Shown here one piece after another: positions 1 to 15,985 of a DNA stretch of 64,000 nt. The position numbers and the translations under genes are program-made. This DNA comes from Anthopleura xanthogrammica (lineage: Eukaryota; Cnidaria; Anthozoa; Actiniaria; Actiniidae). Each line of letters starts with the position of its first letter. Positions within the stretch are counted from its first letter, which is position 1. The stretch covers positions 9,368,400 through 9,432,399 of the forward strand of contig OZ025211.1 in assembly GCA_964019055.1 (NCBI GenBank), given 5' to 3'. Below the pieces are notes generated by a model. It had not been told where the DNA came from. It worked only from the letters and a program-made list of their open reading frames with translations, and did no database searches.

Positions 1-210
1 GCAAGGCAAGGCAAGGCAAGGCAAGGCAAGGCAAGGCAAGGCAAGGCAAGGCAAGGCAAGGCAAGGCAAGGCAAGGCAAGGCAAGGCAAGGCAAGGCAAG
101 GCAAGGCAAGGCAAGGCAAGGCAAGGCAAGGCAAGGCAAGGCAAGGCAAGGCAAGGCAAGGCAAGGCAAGGCAAGGCAAGACAAGGCAAGGCAAGGCAAG
201 ACAAGGCAAT
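1..210. repeat. GGCAA pentanucleotide satellite
   Basis: About 42 uninterrupted copies of a five-base unit (GCAAG in this register) run from the window edge, with only two single-base changes (G to A) near the right end. The array continues off the left edge, so its full length is unknown. Confidence 0.97.
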
Positions 211-520
211 TAATTATACCGGTTTTGAAGAAAAATCAGCTTCTCTTGCTATCCTACATATAGCATTTAATGTAAAAAATTGCTACTTTTTTCTCATCAG
301 CTACACGAGCAAATAAAACTTGTCAAGAAAAACTTGCTGAACTTTATTTAAGGCGTTTCGTTTACGTGACATATTCCAACAGACACGTGCTAAGTGACCA
401 TGAGGACGAAAGGTCTAATTGTTTTTGCATAAACCTACTAATCGGTCAAATAAATATAAATAAATAATGATTGTTTTTGCCAAATGTTTGGCTTTAGAAA
501 CCGGCCTAGTGCTTTATCAC
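211..520. other. No recognised feature
   Basis: AT-rich sequence with no long reading frame and no repeat that I recognise. Confidence 0.5.
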
Positions 521-527
521 TAATAGA

Positions 528-652
528 CCATGAGTAGCTCAGCCAATCAGAGAGCAGGATTTGTGATAGCCCATTAGTATGTTTATACTAAAATATATTA
601 GTAAAATTCTACTACTATACTATTGCAAATCCTGCATTCTGATTGGCTAACG
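528..652. mobile_element. Hairpin MITE with CCAATCAG arms
   Basis: The left arm (about 530-572: GAGTAGCTCAGCCAATCAGA, then GCAGGATTTG) is repeated in inverted order near 618-652 (CAAATCCTGCATTCTGATTG). A short AT-rich spacer separates the arms. This is a non-autonomous inverted-repeat element; no transposase is nearby. Confidence 0.7.
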
Positions 653-782
653 TACTCACTATCTATCAGCCGATAGATAGTGGGTAGAGAAAGCCGGACT
701 TGTTTTGAAAAAATGGCGGCTTTTCCTTCGCGCTTTTGTGAAGTTTAGTTTAGTTTAGTATAGTATAGTTTAGTTGAGATTT

Positions 783-902
783 TTACTAAAACAATTAGAA
801 GACTCACTCTCGATTTCTATCGGCTTTGATAGTTGACTCGGGGCCGGAGCCCCTCGTCAACTATCAGCCGATAGAAATCTCGAGTTCGTCTTCTAATTGT
901 TA
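783..902. mobile_element. Near-perfect palindrome (MITE)
   Basis: Arms of about 50 bases mirror each other: AACAATTAGAAGAC at the left edge and its complement GTCTTCTAATTGTT at the right, with ATTTCTATCGGC / GCCGATAGAAAT inside and a GC-rich centre (GGGGCCGGAGCCCC). A TTTAG/TATAG-rich run lies just upstream (743-775). Confidence 0.75.
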
Positions 903-1004
903 AATATATTAGCATGTGTTATGTAATTACTATTTTTGTACGGTAAATGAAACGAAATGTGAGAACAATCGATAACGAAATCAAAACATCAGATAAACAC
1001 ATGT

Positions 1005-1612
1005 ATCTTAAACATTCTCCGTAAGCCATATGGCCAGCATGGCTGATCGTATGTTTACTGGCCCTTGGATTCAAAGTGGCCATTGGCAGCCGTGTAGTTA
1101 ATTGGTTTATTAGTAATATTTATCTATTAATTTATTTATCATGGACATTAAAATATATGTGAAAGAAGCTAAAAAAAATGCATAGCAGAATGCATGGCAG
1201 GACACCGCAACAGCTTTCGCCAATCCATCTAATCAATCGGTAACTGGCCCGAGCTACAAATTAATGTTCAGCCCCTAAAAGATAGCATGCATGTATAATA
1301 AAATAGTGACGTTTGTAAAATAAGAAGTTGTATATTGTTTCAGGCCGGAAGTTAAAAAACGCCACGTGTGGAGTTGTATGTCACAGATCGGTCGAGGATG
1401 ATGCCAGAATTCCACAGCACCTCATAACAATTATGAAAAAATGAAAGAATACAACTCCACACGTGGCGTTTTTTAGCTTCCGGCCTGAAACAATATACAA
1501 CTTTCTTATTTAAACTACATGGCTGCCAATAGCCACTTTGTAATCCATAGGCCAGTAAACATACGATTGGCCATGCTGGCCATATGGCTTACGGAGAATG
1601 TTTAAGATACGG
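1005..1612. mobile_element. Nested fold-back element
   Basis: The outer arms (about 1005-1100 and 1510-1605) are inverted copies containing GTAAGCCATATGGCC and AACATACGAT. A second inner pair (1322-1376 and 1448-1508) carries CGCCACGTGTGGAG on both sides. One hairpin element therefore sits inside another, or a composite fold-back. Part of the outer arm recurs at 6340-6392 ahead of the second paralogue below. Confidence 0.75.
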
Positions 1613-1885
1613 AACATGGAAAATATGTGCTTCAACCAGCATTTACTTTTCAGGTCCAACGGCTTGCCAAGTTGTATAAACCGAATGAGAGCCGTGCTTG
1701 AGCGGTTAATATATATAAATGAATTATTTATCAGCTTAAACTGCGGCGATATTTTGACCCATATTTTTGATTTCTTTTCTCAGTTGGGCTCGACAACCAT
1801 TGTAGCAAATTCTCGTATCGCGATAAAGCAACCTTTGGTAAAATTATTACAAACCTTGGAGCTATTGTAGCTGAAGAACTAGAAG

Positions 1886-2661
1886 ATGCCTACGAGGATG
1901 TTAGTTCTAATGTTTGTTCTATTTGGAGGTAAAACACTTCATATACCGAATTTCGAATTCGTTTATTGAATGTTATTATCAGTAATGGTTCAGTTGGCAG
2001 TCTGATATTCTTCTTGAGGGGTTCTCCCTCTGCGGCCTCATGTTTACGCTTACTACTAATCATTGATACTCTCTTCCTAGCTCCTTGTAAATTGTTAGAT
2101 CTCTTAGCTTGTAACTATTTTTGCTAAAATATACTGGTATGTATGGACTTTACCACTGCATTAAAATCTTAAATGGGTTCACACCTAGTTATTTATCCAA
2201 TCTTATCAAACCCATGAAAAATGTCCACAAATTTGAAACTCGCTCTTCTAAGTACAACGTTAAGGTACCAAAAATATCACTGTCTACAGCTGGAGGCCGG
2301 TCATTTAGTTTTAGAGCGTCTACTTTGTGGAATTCTTTGTCTGTAGAATTGAAATCTGCATCTTCTTTAAATAATTTTAAATCTAAATATTTATCGAGTA
2401 TTTTATTACTGCAGGAATCATTGGACCATTTCAACATCTAAAATACTTTTTCGGCTTTTTTATATTCACGTTGATAGTTTTATCGATATTTATCATATAT
2501 ATTAATTATATCCTAGTTAGATAAAATATATATTATATTTCTTAACCTTTGTATTTTATATATATATATTAATATTTTCATGTAATTATTTATATTAAGT
2601 ATTTCGAGGGCCACAAGTTTGTAAGCTTTAGCTTTGGGTGTTACCCTCTTTAAATAAAGTA

Positions 2662-2734
<73 letters not shown>

Positions 2735-4155
2735 GGTCATGGTTAAGCTTACCTTGTTTTTTTTTTTATTCTTTATTTCCAAGCGTTCACTGCTGTTCAT
2801 AATCAGCAGCAAGGAACCTCTTGTTCCTATGAAGATACTGACAAGATCCAAAGTTCTTGTATGAAGTCATTTGTTTGTGGCCTGAAGGTGAATGACAGTT
2901 GCAGGTAAGAAGCGACAATCCAGGTGATTTCATTTCACTTCTCTCTGCCCGAACGAATTAGACAATCAGCGAACACATGCATTTTGTACATAGCACAATA
3001 TTTCCTAGTACCAGGTTTTACTCGAAAATAAAGAAAGTAAAACTTATCCGTGGAAAGAATCACTAAATATCTTTTAGAAATAGCATATTTCGTCTTTGTT
3101 TGGGGAAAATATTAGATTTTGTCAAGAGATATAGAAAATACTTGGAATTCACTGACAAACAATGCATTGCGCGCCTAGATTCCAAATCACCCTAATTCCT
3201 TTGATCCCAAATTCCCATGCATATACTTATCCTACAGTAGATTCCGAATTTGTTTTTTGATTCCAAATCTATTAATATTATCATCATTATTTCGTGCTTT
3301 AACAGCAATGATAAAGTGATCGACTGCATGGATCTCAAAGTGATTCAGAAGAACTGCACGTCTCATAGCAAAGAAATGCTAAAGAACCTTATACCTACCG
3401 AACTCATTTGCGAATTTGGTGGTGTTAATGTTCACAGCTTTGCCAAAGATGAAAGTTGCTCCCGAAACGCTAGTTATTGCACTGGCGGCTTTCACCAAAT
3501 GTGGAAAAACAACAAGACCGACCCACAACTAAACATGTAAGTAGCGATAGGAAGAACATCAAGAACAGCAGCTGCAGCAGCTAGCAACAACAACGAAAGC
3601 AAACTTCATTATAATGAACAGTAGAGCAATAGCAAGAAATTAAAGTAGTAAAAGCAGCAACAACAAAAACACCAACAACAATGGCAACACCTTTATCATA
3701 AACAACGTAAACAACAAAAGTAGTTTAACAACCACATCTACATAACAATACTAGTAGCAGTAACAACAGTAATAACTATACAATAGCAGTTTAACATTTA
3801 TATCAATATAGCAATAATATCATCGACGACAATGACAACAATAACAATAACAACAACGATGACGGAGAAACATGACATTTTTCATGATCAATATTTTTTC
3901 TTTCTTTTTAGTAAATTCGATGAAATGAAAACCTGTTTGGTAAATCTTTTTCGATCTGAATTGTGCCGCAATGAGACGATAACAAATTTGGAGGATATGT
4001 TGGATAACCCGTTCAAAGATTGTAATTTTTGGGATAGTGGTTCAACAAGTGTATCCCCTAATACTACTCACGGTGGATCAACTCCTACCAGATCTTATGG
4101 TCTGCTCAATGCATTTACTATTATGATGGCATTCATTCTAGCACTGTTTCATTGA
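1886..4155 (+). CDS. Cys-rich, probably GPI-anchored secreted protein, copy A
   Basis: Four coding exons: 1886-1928, 2784-2904, 3306-3536, 3912-4155 (213 codons with stop, 212 residues). Phases are 1, 2, 2 and all junctions are GT-AG. I do not recognise the family. Exon 1 gives a short hydrophobic signal peptide (MPTRMLVLMFVLFG); an in-frame ATG at 1898 is an alternative start. The mature part has 12 cysteines spread over exons 2-4, several N-glycosylation sequons, a Ser/Thr/Gly-rich linker and a hydrophobic tail (LLNAFTIMMAFILALFH) that ends the protein, the layout of a GPI attachment signal. A paralogue with the same exon structure follows at 6559-8265. Intron 1 contains a LINE end. An AATAAA lies at 4292. 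The extracellular, membrane-tethered location is inferred from the two hydrophobic ends. Confidence 0.8.
2098..2736 (+). mobile_element. 5'-truncated LINE, 3' end with ATT tail
   Basis: A frame at 2121-2441 matches the C-terminal end of non-LTR retrotransposon ORF2 proteins: an N-G-[x]-[TA]-PSYLS motif, then G-R-S-F-S-[FV]-R-A, then TLWNSLS and a final FKSKY stretch. It is followed by the tail 'gggccacaag..taccctctttaaataaag' and about 25 copies of TTA (2665-2732). It lies inside intron 1 of copy A, in sense orientation. A related 3' tail occurs at 59986-60060. Confidence 0.8.
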
Positions 4156-4461
4156 CAAGCAGCACCCAACCAACGTCAGCTTTACTTACTAAAGTAGTTG
4201 TCATATAGTATTCAAATAGAAAGGCAAGTCCTAGGGATTTTGGCCTAAGGATTTCTAAGAACTCCTAAAAGTCTGAATTTGAACAGGAGAAAATAAAAAT
4301 ACGAGTAAAGCCATTTTGATTTGCTTATTAATGATGAGAATGTTACTTGAATAAGGTGGTCGTGATGTTAGTAAGGATGGTGTTAATAAGGATGGTGTTG
4401 ATGATGGTAGTGATGATGTTGGTGTTCATTAATGGTATTGCCAGGTTTACTGACACTAGCA

Positions 4462-4630
4462 TACGACGGCGCGAACGCATTTTTTTCGTGCGCGAGCCAT
4501 ACTCAACGAGGTTGACGTCCTCAACAGTACAGCAGTACGTGAAAATGCTGCAAATGTCGTCCTGTTGAGGACGTCAAACTCGTTGAGGATGGCTCGCGCA
4601 CGAAAAAAATGCGCTCGCGCCGTCGTATTT
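4462..4630. mobile_element. GC-rich hairpin element
   Basis: Arms at about 4462-4527 and 4562-4630 are inverted copies (ACGACGGCGCGA, then CGTGCGCGAGCCAT on the left; ATGGCTCGCGCACG, then GCGCCGTCGT on the right). The loop is about 35 bases. It is much richer in GC than its surroundings. Confidence 0.8.
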
Positions 4631-5115
4631 GACGTTCGCGTCCTGATGCTAAATCATTCTAGTAAGAAAAAGAAAACCTTTTGATCCTCCCGATTATTGA
4701 TTCCGTCGCCATTCTTCTTTTGATTCCGACTCCGATTATTAGACGCTAGTGTGAACGAGGCTAAATAGTGGTGATCGATGGAAGTGAAAATGATGATGGT
4801 GTTGTAAACGTAATATCTGAAGTAATTTTGGGGTTCCCGAGGACAATCCCCCGAATCGTTCCGAACGATTCACGAGTGCCTTAAATATAAAACTGAGTTG
4901 ACCTCTAATGATCATTCGAGACGGTTGTTGCATATTTTACATTTGCTGGTGAAAACCGCGGCGAATACTGCTTGGAATCAAAGAGCAGGATACAACGTTT
5001 GGATTCCTCGTAAGTTTACTGGATCATATGCGATTTTATTTATTCAGATTTTGAATAGGTTTTGGTTCAGATTTCGGTCCTTTATATATTGAATATTGCG
5101 TTTAGACGTCTAGTG

Positions 5116-5320
5116 ACCTTAAGATTTGCAAAATCTACGACAGCCACGTCAACCGGAAGTGTAAATAGCTCCACTTTGGGGTTTCGTCTGTTTTCCCTGT
5201 GGATGAGTTGACTTTACTGACAATGTCTTGAATGAAATCTCAATGAAAAGAACTCCTAAGAGAAATTATTTACACTTTCGGTTGACGTCGCCGTCGTAGA
5301 TTTGGCACTGAAATCTTAAG
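5116..5320. mobile_element. Hairpin MITE
   Basis: Left arm AAATCTACGACAGCCACGTC followed by AACCGGAAGTGTAAATA; right arm TATTTACACTTTCGGTTGAC followed by GCCGTCGTAGATTT. The outer ends (CTTAAGATTT / AAATCTTAAG) also pair. Confidence 0.75.
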
Positions 5321-6335
5321 AAGGACTCTGTATCCCGTGGAACCTCGAAAAGAAATGCAAAATAAACAAAAACGTGTTGCTCAACTGTTTGATCTTGATC
5401 AAAGCCACTCGCACCCTAGTCCTAGAGGCTTTCTTCTCAGGGCTGTCAGGAGGAATGTTTCTTTGGAGCTTAGGAGAAATACAACAGGGAAAGGAAAAGA
5501 AAAACTATCTTAGCCAGGGTAAGCCATGCGTAGCCTTTACCATGTGGAAATATGTATTGTGATCCAAGCCATGCGTAAGAGCGGTTGTCTGTAAATATCT
5601 GTTGAAAAAGCCGGTCGAATATAATCTTTTCAAACTTGGTCAATTTTGAAAAAGCCAAGAGTTAGGTCTTCACGTAAGTATATCACCTCAGCATTTCATT
5701 TCTTCATAACTTTACTTTATCTCATGCAGTTTGAATACCGTAGAAAGTGTAGAATAGCCTTTTGCCTTCAAATTTGTGACTTTTAAAATAATCAAAACAT
5801 TGTGTATATTTTTTGTCATCGTTTCAACTGAACGCAACACTGAACGAAGTGATTCAACATGGTGGCACTTCTGATAAACTAGAGTTAAACAATATAAGAT
5901 TTTCATTTCATTCATTCCTGGAAAGCTCAGTATTTCTAAATAATGAAAAGAAGATAGACTCTTTCTCTTTTCATTAAAATAACAGATTGTCCACTGCGTT
6001 CGATAATCAAAAATAATTATGACATGTATTTAGGTGGCCAGAGACCAGGCACGATGTTGCTCTGCCTAAGGAAGTGGCTAAAACTTCATCAGAAAAAAGC
6101 CATAAGTGCAAAAAAATTGCGGAAGGTTTGAAGGCTCTGTCTATATCGTGGGCAAAACCTGGCACCAAGGTCGAGAAAGAATATGCAAAGCCTTTTAGAT
6201 AAACACAAAATTAGCAACGGCTATGTCTAAATGCGTAAATTTTGGGTGACCTCACACGTCGAATGACAAACCTCTAACCGCAGTTTGAAGTGAGTGGTAC
6301 AAAAATATCTGAATCTAAATGTCTCTTTTGAGTCC
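5321..6335. other. No recognised gene
   Basis: Only short frames without domain character occur here. I see no clear repeats and no splice-consistent coding exons. Confidence 0.5.
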
Positions 6336-6558
6336 ATTGGCCTGATAACATACGATCAGACATGGCCATATGGAGTCGCGTAAGAAATGAATTATCTATC
6401 AGCTGAAAGTGCGGCGATATCTTTACGCAGTTATAGTTTTGACTCCTTTTCTCATTTGGCTCAACAGCTATTTTAACTGACTGAGTTGCGGCTTATCGTG
6501 ATAAAGAAACCTTTGGGAGAATTAACACAAACCTTGGAGCTAGCCGAAGAACTAGAAG

Positions 6559-8265
6559 ATGTACATGAGGATGTTAGTTCTAACGTTTGTTTTATTTGGA
6601 GGTAAAACACTTCATATATCGAATTTCGTTTATTGAATGTTATTATCCGTAATGGTTCAGTTGGCAGTCTGATAATCTTCTCGAGGGGTTCTCCCTCTGT
6701 GTCCTAATGTTTACGCTTACTAGCTACTAATCATTGATACTCTCTTCCTAGTTCCTTGTAAATTGTTAGATCTCTTAGTTTGTAACTATTTTTGCAAATA
6801 TATATGTATGTATGGACTTTACCACTGCTTACCTTATTTTTTCTTTATTCTTTATTTCCAAGCGTTCACTGCTGTTCATAATCAGCAGCAAGGAACCTCT
6901 TGTTCCTATGAAGATACTGACAAGATCCAAAGTTCTTGTATGAAGTCATTTGTTTGTGGCCTGAAGGTGAATGATAGTTGCAGGTAAGAAGCGAAGTGAC
7001 CTGGATTCCTTGGACCCCCAATTCCCACGCATACATATCCTAGATTCCGAATTTTGTTTGATTCCAAATCTATTATTATTATCATCATCATTCATTATTA
7101 TCATGATTATTTCGTGCTTTAACAGCAATGACAAAGTGATAGACTGCATGGATCTCAAACTGATTCAGAAGAACTGCACGTTTCATAGCAAAGAAATGCT
7201 AAACAGATTTGTAACTACCGAACGCATTTGCATATTTGGCGGTGTGGATGTTAGCAGCTTTGTCAAAGATGCAAGTTGCGCCCGAAACGCTAGTTACTGC
7301 ACTGGCGGCTTTCACCAAATGTGGAGAAAAAACAGGATCGACCCACGACTAAACAGGTAAGTAGCAACAGCAAGAATAATAACAGCAAATACAAAAATAA
7401 AAACAAGTACAGCAGTAACATATGGATCAGCTAACGTAACAGCATTATAATGCAGGGCCGTAGCTACGATGAGGCAAGCGAGGCATTTGCCTCGGTAAAA
7501 TTTCAGATATTATTATTTGTTTAGTTTTCTTTAATTCTTAAAGAATGAAAACAAATTCTCTTCTTTTTCTTTGCCAGAATGTGCAAAATTGACATATCTT
7601 TGATACAATGAATATGTCGCAAATGCCTTTCAAGACGCTGGAAATTCCATTTCCGAGGGTCTGAATTTCAAAACTTTTCGGGGAAGCATGCCCCCAACCC
7701 TCTAGTGGCTCCCACCTACAGCAGTCGATTGCCTCGGTAAACATTTCAGTCTGGCTACATGACAATAATAGCAGCACTAAGTAATAGCAAGAAAAGCAGC
7801 AAACTACAACAACCTCTCCATCATGAACAACAACAGTAACAACATCAACAACATCTTCATGACAATACTAGTAGTATCAACAACAATAATAATATCTAAC
7901 TACGATAACAGATTACAATAATATCACTCAATATAACAATATCATCGACGACTATGACGACAATATCAACGATGACGAAGACACATGACATTTTTCATGA
8001 TCACCTCTATTTTTTCTTTCTTTTTAGAAAATTCGATGAAATGAAAATATGTTTGGAAAACCTTTTTGGATCTGAATTGTGCCGCAATGAGATGATAACA
8101 AATTTGGAGGATCTGTTGGATAACCCGTTCAAAGATTGTTGGGACAGTGGTTCAACAAGTGTATCCCCTACTACTACTCATGGTGGATCAACTCCTACCC
8201 GATCTCATGGTCTGCTCAATGCATTCACTATTATGATGGTATTCATTCTAGCACTGTTTCATTGA
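6559..8265 (+). CDS. Cys-rich, probably GPI-anchored secreted protein, copy B
   Basis: Paralogue of the gene at 1886-4155. Exons: 6559-6601, 6863-6983, 7126-7356, 8028-8265 (211 codons with stop, 210 residues), with the same lengths for exons 1-3 and the same phases as copy A. The signal peptide begins MYMRMLVLTFVLFG; ATGs at 6565 and 6571 are in frame as alternative starts. Exon 2 encodes exactly the same residues as in copy A. Exon 3 shows clustered replacements (for example around 7200-7280), while all 12 cysteines are kept. Exon 4 lacks two codons relative to copy A just before the Ser/Thr linker. The C-terminal hydrophobic tail is preserved. The upstream region is also homologous to that of copy A (about 6400-6560 versus 1730-1886), so the promoter was duplicated too. 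AATAAA at 8330 is a plausible polyadenylation signal. Function unknown. Confidence 0.8.
7454..7762. mobile_element. Non-autonomous hAT-like element in an intron of copy B
   Basis: Begins CAGGGCCGTAGCTACGATGA and contains an internal block (7640-7745, 'ggaaattccatttccgaggg') that recurs inside the element at 55264-55690. The block resembles widespread metazoan hAT-derived non-autonomous elements; I cannot define both ends exactly. Copy A lacks it. Confidence 0.5.
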
Positions 8266-8518
8266 CAAGCAGCACCCAACCAACGCATGCTTTACTTACT
8301 AAAGTAGCTGTCATATAGTATTCATATTAAATAAACGATTTGGAAAGAGATAGAGAGACCAACAAATAGGTAGACATATAAAGAAAGAAAAGATACGTCT
8401 TTTGAAGCTTGGAATCTTCAAACATTTCTCAAGAATTCCTAGGGATTTTGGCCTGAGAATTCCTCAGAATTCTTTAAAATTTCTAAGTTTGAGTTTTACA
8501 TTCGTTTGAACACGAGAA

Positions 8519-8606
8519 AAGAACTGAAGCAGAAAAGAAAAGAAAAGGAAAAAAAAAGAAAGAAAGAAAAAAAGAAAGAAAGAAAGAAAGAAAGAAAGGA
8601 ATGAAG
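8519..8606. repeat. GAAA-rich microsatellite
   Basis: Purine-rich run with AAGA/GAAA units, downstream of copy B. The following 8610-9120 holds no recognised feature. Confidence 0.85.
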
Positions 8607-9138
8607 AGAAGAGAAGACGTTAGCAGCTGACGGTAACTCATTTCATGGAATGTTAATTCCTATTTTTTAGAATTTTCGTTTTCTCTTGAAAATAAATATA
8701 GGATAAAGCTATCTTTATTTGCTTTTATTAGTCCTGTACGAACATCTGAGGAGTTACTGTATTAAATTTATTTAAAATTAATATTTGATTAACATTTGTT
8801 ACATTTATTTATCGTCATATGCACTTTTATTTTAACTATCATTATTATTATTATTTTATTTTATAGTCCCAGGACTTAAGTTTAATCTAAATGGCTTTTG
8901 ATGCGATCCACTGGCTGTTGATCCAATACCTTTATTGTTAAAAAAAAGAATAAAGAAAATTCTTTAAAAAAAAACTCATTGATTTAGTGATTTGCTCCAG
9001 TTCCTGCTGATAAGTTAGTTTTTTTTCTCTTTTGATATGTTCTAAGAACTAAAATTCTCCCCTTATGCTCCACAAGGAGCTAAGTCGAAGAAGACGAAGA
9101 AGAAGAACTACAATTAATATTACTAAATAGAGGTTAAG

Positions 9139-9460
9139 TTTTGGACCATGGTGATGAGAATGTTGCTTGGTTGTGGTTGTAGTGAATTGGCAGTTGCGGT
9201 TTTGGCTTTGTTGGTGGTGGTGGCAATGTTGGTGTTCGCGATGTTGGTGTTCGCGATGATGTTGTTGGAGGTGATGATGAAGGTGGTAGTGGTGGTGGCG
9301 GCGATGGTGGTGGTGGTGATGATGAAGGTGACAGCTAGTAGTGGTGGTGGTGATGTAGGTGTTGATGATAATGGTGGTGGTACAAATTGTGGTGGTGGTG
9401 ATGATTATGATGCTCCTTTTTGCTACCATTGTAGTCTTTTATTGATCACTTGATGGTGAT
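9139..9460. repeat. GTGGTG/GATGGT-rich low-complexity DNA
   Basis: Imperfect G/T-rich triplet-like repeats. Long frames occur on both strands only because of the composition. Confidence 0.8.
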
Positions 9461-9838
9461 GGTAACGATAGTGGTGGTAGTGAATGCAATGATGGTGGTG
9501 GTGGTAGTGATAGTGGTGGTAGTGAATGCAATGATGGTGGTGGTGGTAGTGATAGTGGTGGTAGTGAATGCAATGATGGTGGTGGTGGTAGTGATAGTGG
9601 TGGTGGAGATTGCAATGATGATGGTGGTGGTAGTGATAGTGGTGGTGGAGATTGCAATGATGGTGGTGGTGGTAGTGATAGTGGTGGTAGTGAATGCAAT
9701 GATGGTGGTGGTGGTAGTGATAGTGGTGGTAGTGAATGCAATGATGGTGGTGGTGGTAGTGATAGTGGTTGTAGTGAATGCAATGATGGTGGTGGTGGTA
9801 GTGAATGCAATGATGGTTGTGGTGGTGGTGATGAATAT
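9461..9838. repeat. 42-bp minisatellite
   Basis: Roughly nine copies of a unit of about 42 bases ('gatggtggtggtggtagtga' then 'tagtggtggtagtgaatgcaat'), with a few diverged or shortened copies. Because 42 is a multiple of three, several frames stay open on both strands. A GATGAT-rich run continues to about 9925. Confidence 0.9.
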
Positions 9839-10060
9839 CCTGCTTCTTTTCCCTACCATTGTAATCTTTATATTGATCACTTGATGGTGGTGACGATGAT
9901 GATGATGATGATGATCGTGATAGTGGTGGCCGAGGATAGTGGTAAATGTGATGGTAGCGTTAGTAGCGATGATAATTATGATATTGTTTGCTGTCACTGT
10001 AGTCTTCTGATTGAATAATTGTTCAATTAATTATAAACAGCATCTTATTCATAGTCTTAC

Positions 10061-14287
<4,227 letters not shown>

Positions 14288-14351
14288 ATTGATACCAATG
14301 TCTTCGATGTAGTATTCTGCACTCTAAAAACAACAAAAACAGATTTGATAA

Positions 14352-14490
14352 ACAGGCCTTATTCGTTGTGGTGCGATGTTTTCCCATTACAAACCACATG
14401 TTACTCTCTTGAGTATCATTTCTTTGTTTAACGGTTGCGTATGAGAAGACAGTCACATGAATAAGAATTCAACTCATACAAAGAATCTTT
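14352..14490. mobile_element. Copy of the TTTCCCATT..GACCAC MITE family
   Basis: Contains the family core ('gagtatcatttctttgttta', 'acggttgcgtatgagaagac'). Related copies are listed at 16832, 25770, 26405, 35782, 56700 and 57120. Confidence 0.65.
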
Positions 14491-14504
14491 TTCTCAGAGG
14501 TTAT

Positions 14505-14862
14505 TTCAGGGTTTGATCTGTGAGTTAGCCATGCCCTGACTTAGATCAGCCGAGGTTGTTTCAGGGTTCGATCTGTGAGTTAGCCATGCCCTGACTTTGA
14601 TCAATCCAGAGGTTGTATCAGGGTTCGATCTGTGAGTTAGCCATGCCCTGACTTTGATCAGCCCAGAGGATGTTTCAAGGTTCGATCTGTGAGTTAGCCA
14701 TGCCCTGACTTTGATCAATCCAGAGCTTGTTTCAGGGTTCTATCTGTGAGTTAGCCATGCCCTGACTTTGATCAATCCAGAGCTTGTTTCAGGGTTCTAT
14801 CTGTGAGTTAGCCATGCCCTGACTTTGATCAACCCAGAGGTTGTATCAGGGTTTGACAAAAT
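14505..14862. repeat. Minisatellite made of a SINE internal segment (about 60 bp)
   Basis: Six tandem units of about 60 bases, each with AGGGTTCGATCTGTGAGTTA and GCCATGCCCTGACTTTGATC. The reverse complement of the same unit forms the array at 29320-30225 and occurs once or a few times at 52930-53170, 55985-56050 and 61560-61600, where it is continuous with a SINE body. Confidence 0.9.
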
Positions 14863-15344
14863 TGAGAAAAATCCGCAAGTGCTCAGTTTGCTTCTTACCT
14901 GTTGATTCAGTAGTATTCGTTGATCTCTACGACGAATGTGAGTATTTTTCACGCAGACCAACTCATATATATGGACAAAGTAAGTAGTAACTATGCCGGT
15001 GTTATCAGTGATTGACAGCCAGCAGTAACTATGCATGTTTCACTAGTGATTGACGGCCAAAAACCAATTGTTTTGAAAACTAATAACGTCGACTAATGTT
15101 TTTTTTTTTATGCGAATTAATTTTTTGGAATTGCCTCGGGGGCTACGCCGGCATTGTTTACTTGAAACCTAATCACATTTCTAAACATTTCTTATTTTCG
15201 TGGATTTAGCTTTCGATGAATTCCAAGTTTTCAAATGGTGAACATGTATGTCAGAATTCCGTTATTAAACGTTTTTAAAACATGGTATTGAACCATGCAA
15301 GTGAATTTGAGGGATAAGAGCTAAAATATAATTAAAAAGTCACC

Positions 15345-15985
15345 CCATAGTTAGGTTGTAGTAGAAAGTTCTAACGGCACGCAATGAATTTTTTCTCGTG
15401 CGGCGATGGGATGTCATAGAAACGTCTTAAAGCAAAGCAATATTTTTCTATTTATCTTATAAAAATGTTGCTTTCAGATGTCTTCTTATTTTTGTGTCTG
15501 GTTCTTAAAATTTGAAGAAAAGTAATTGTTACTCGAAGATGAATTTCCTTAAAATTTTCAGACTCTCCTATTTAAGCGGTACAGAGGACTTTCATCTCTG
15601 CTTCGCTGTTCCCAAAAAAAACCTACTTAAATCAAAGCGAGAAGGATCCCCTGAAGACAAAATAACTGATATAACCCAACAATCTGTAATATAATATTTG
15701 TGAGATTGATTATGATTATAATTAAAAAAGATCTCTTTTCAGGCAAGAGGATTGCATGTTACAAAATGGCTGCGGTGAAACCACCTTTCGTAATTTCTGC
15801 AGTTCAAAAATCGGTGTTTCCATTGAAGGAAGGTTGTTTTTTATTGGAAAAATCTGTATAAATCTATATGATTCCCATACGATAGCACTCAAAGTGGCTT
15901 TTAGTCAAAATAATGTGGAATGCTTGCGCATTGCGTGCGGGGCCTTAGGTTGCAAGGGACAACCTGTACTCTAACAATGAAAACC
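15345..15985. repeat. Left copy of a local duplication
   Basis: Shares several blocks in the same order with about 17265-17900: 'aacggcacgcaatgaa', 'aagcaaagcaatattt', 'gtctggttcttaaaatttga' and 'ctcttttcaggcaagaggat'. Neither copy holds a convincing gene; the short frames in each are not conserved between them. Confidence 0.75.

Noticed and set aside
1598..1870. 90-residue plus-strand frame upstream of the first GPI gene
   Set aside because: Overlaps the fold-back arm and is not preserved upstream of the second copy, where the homologous promoter has stops.
9446..9997. 183-residue Thr/Ile-rich and matching Val/Met-rich frames
   Set aside because: The 42-bp minisatellite is open on both strands; no start context, splice partners or conserved non-repeat part.
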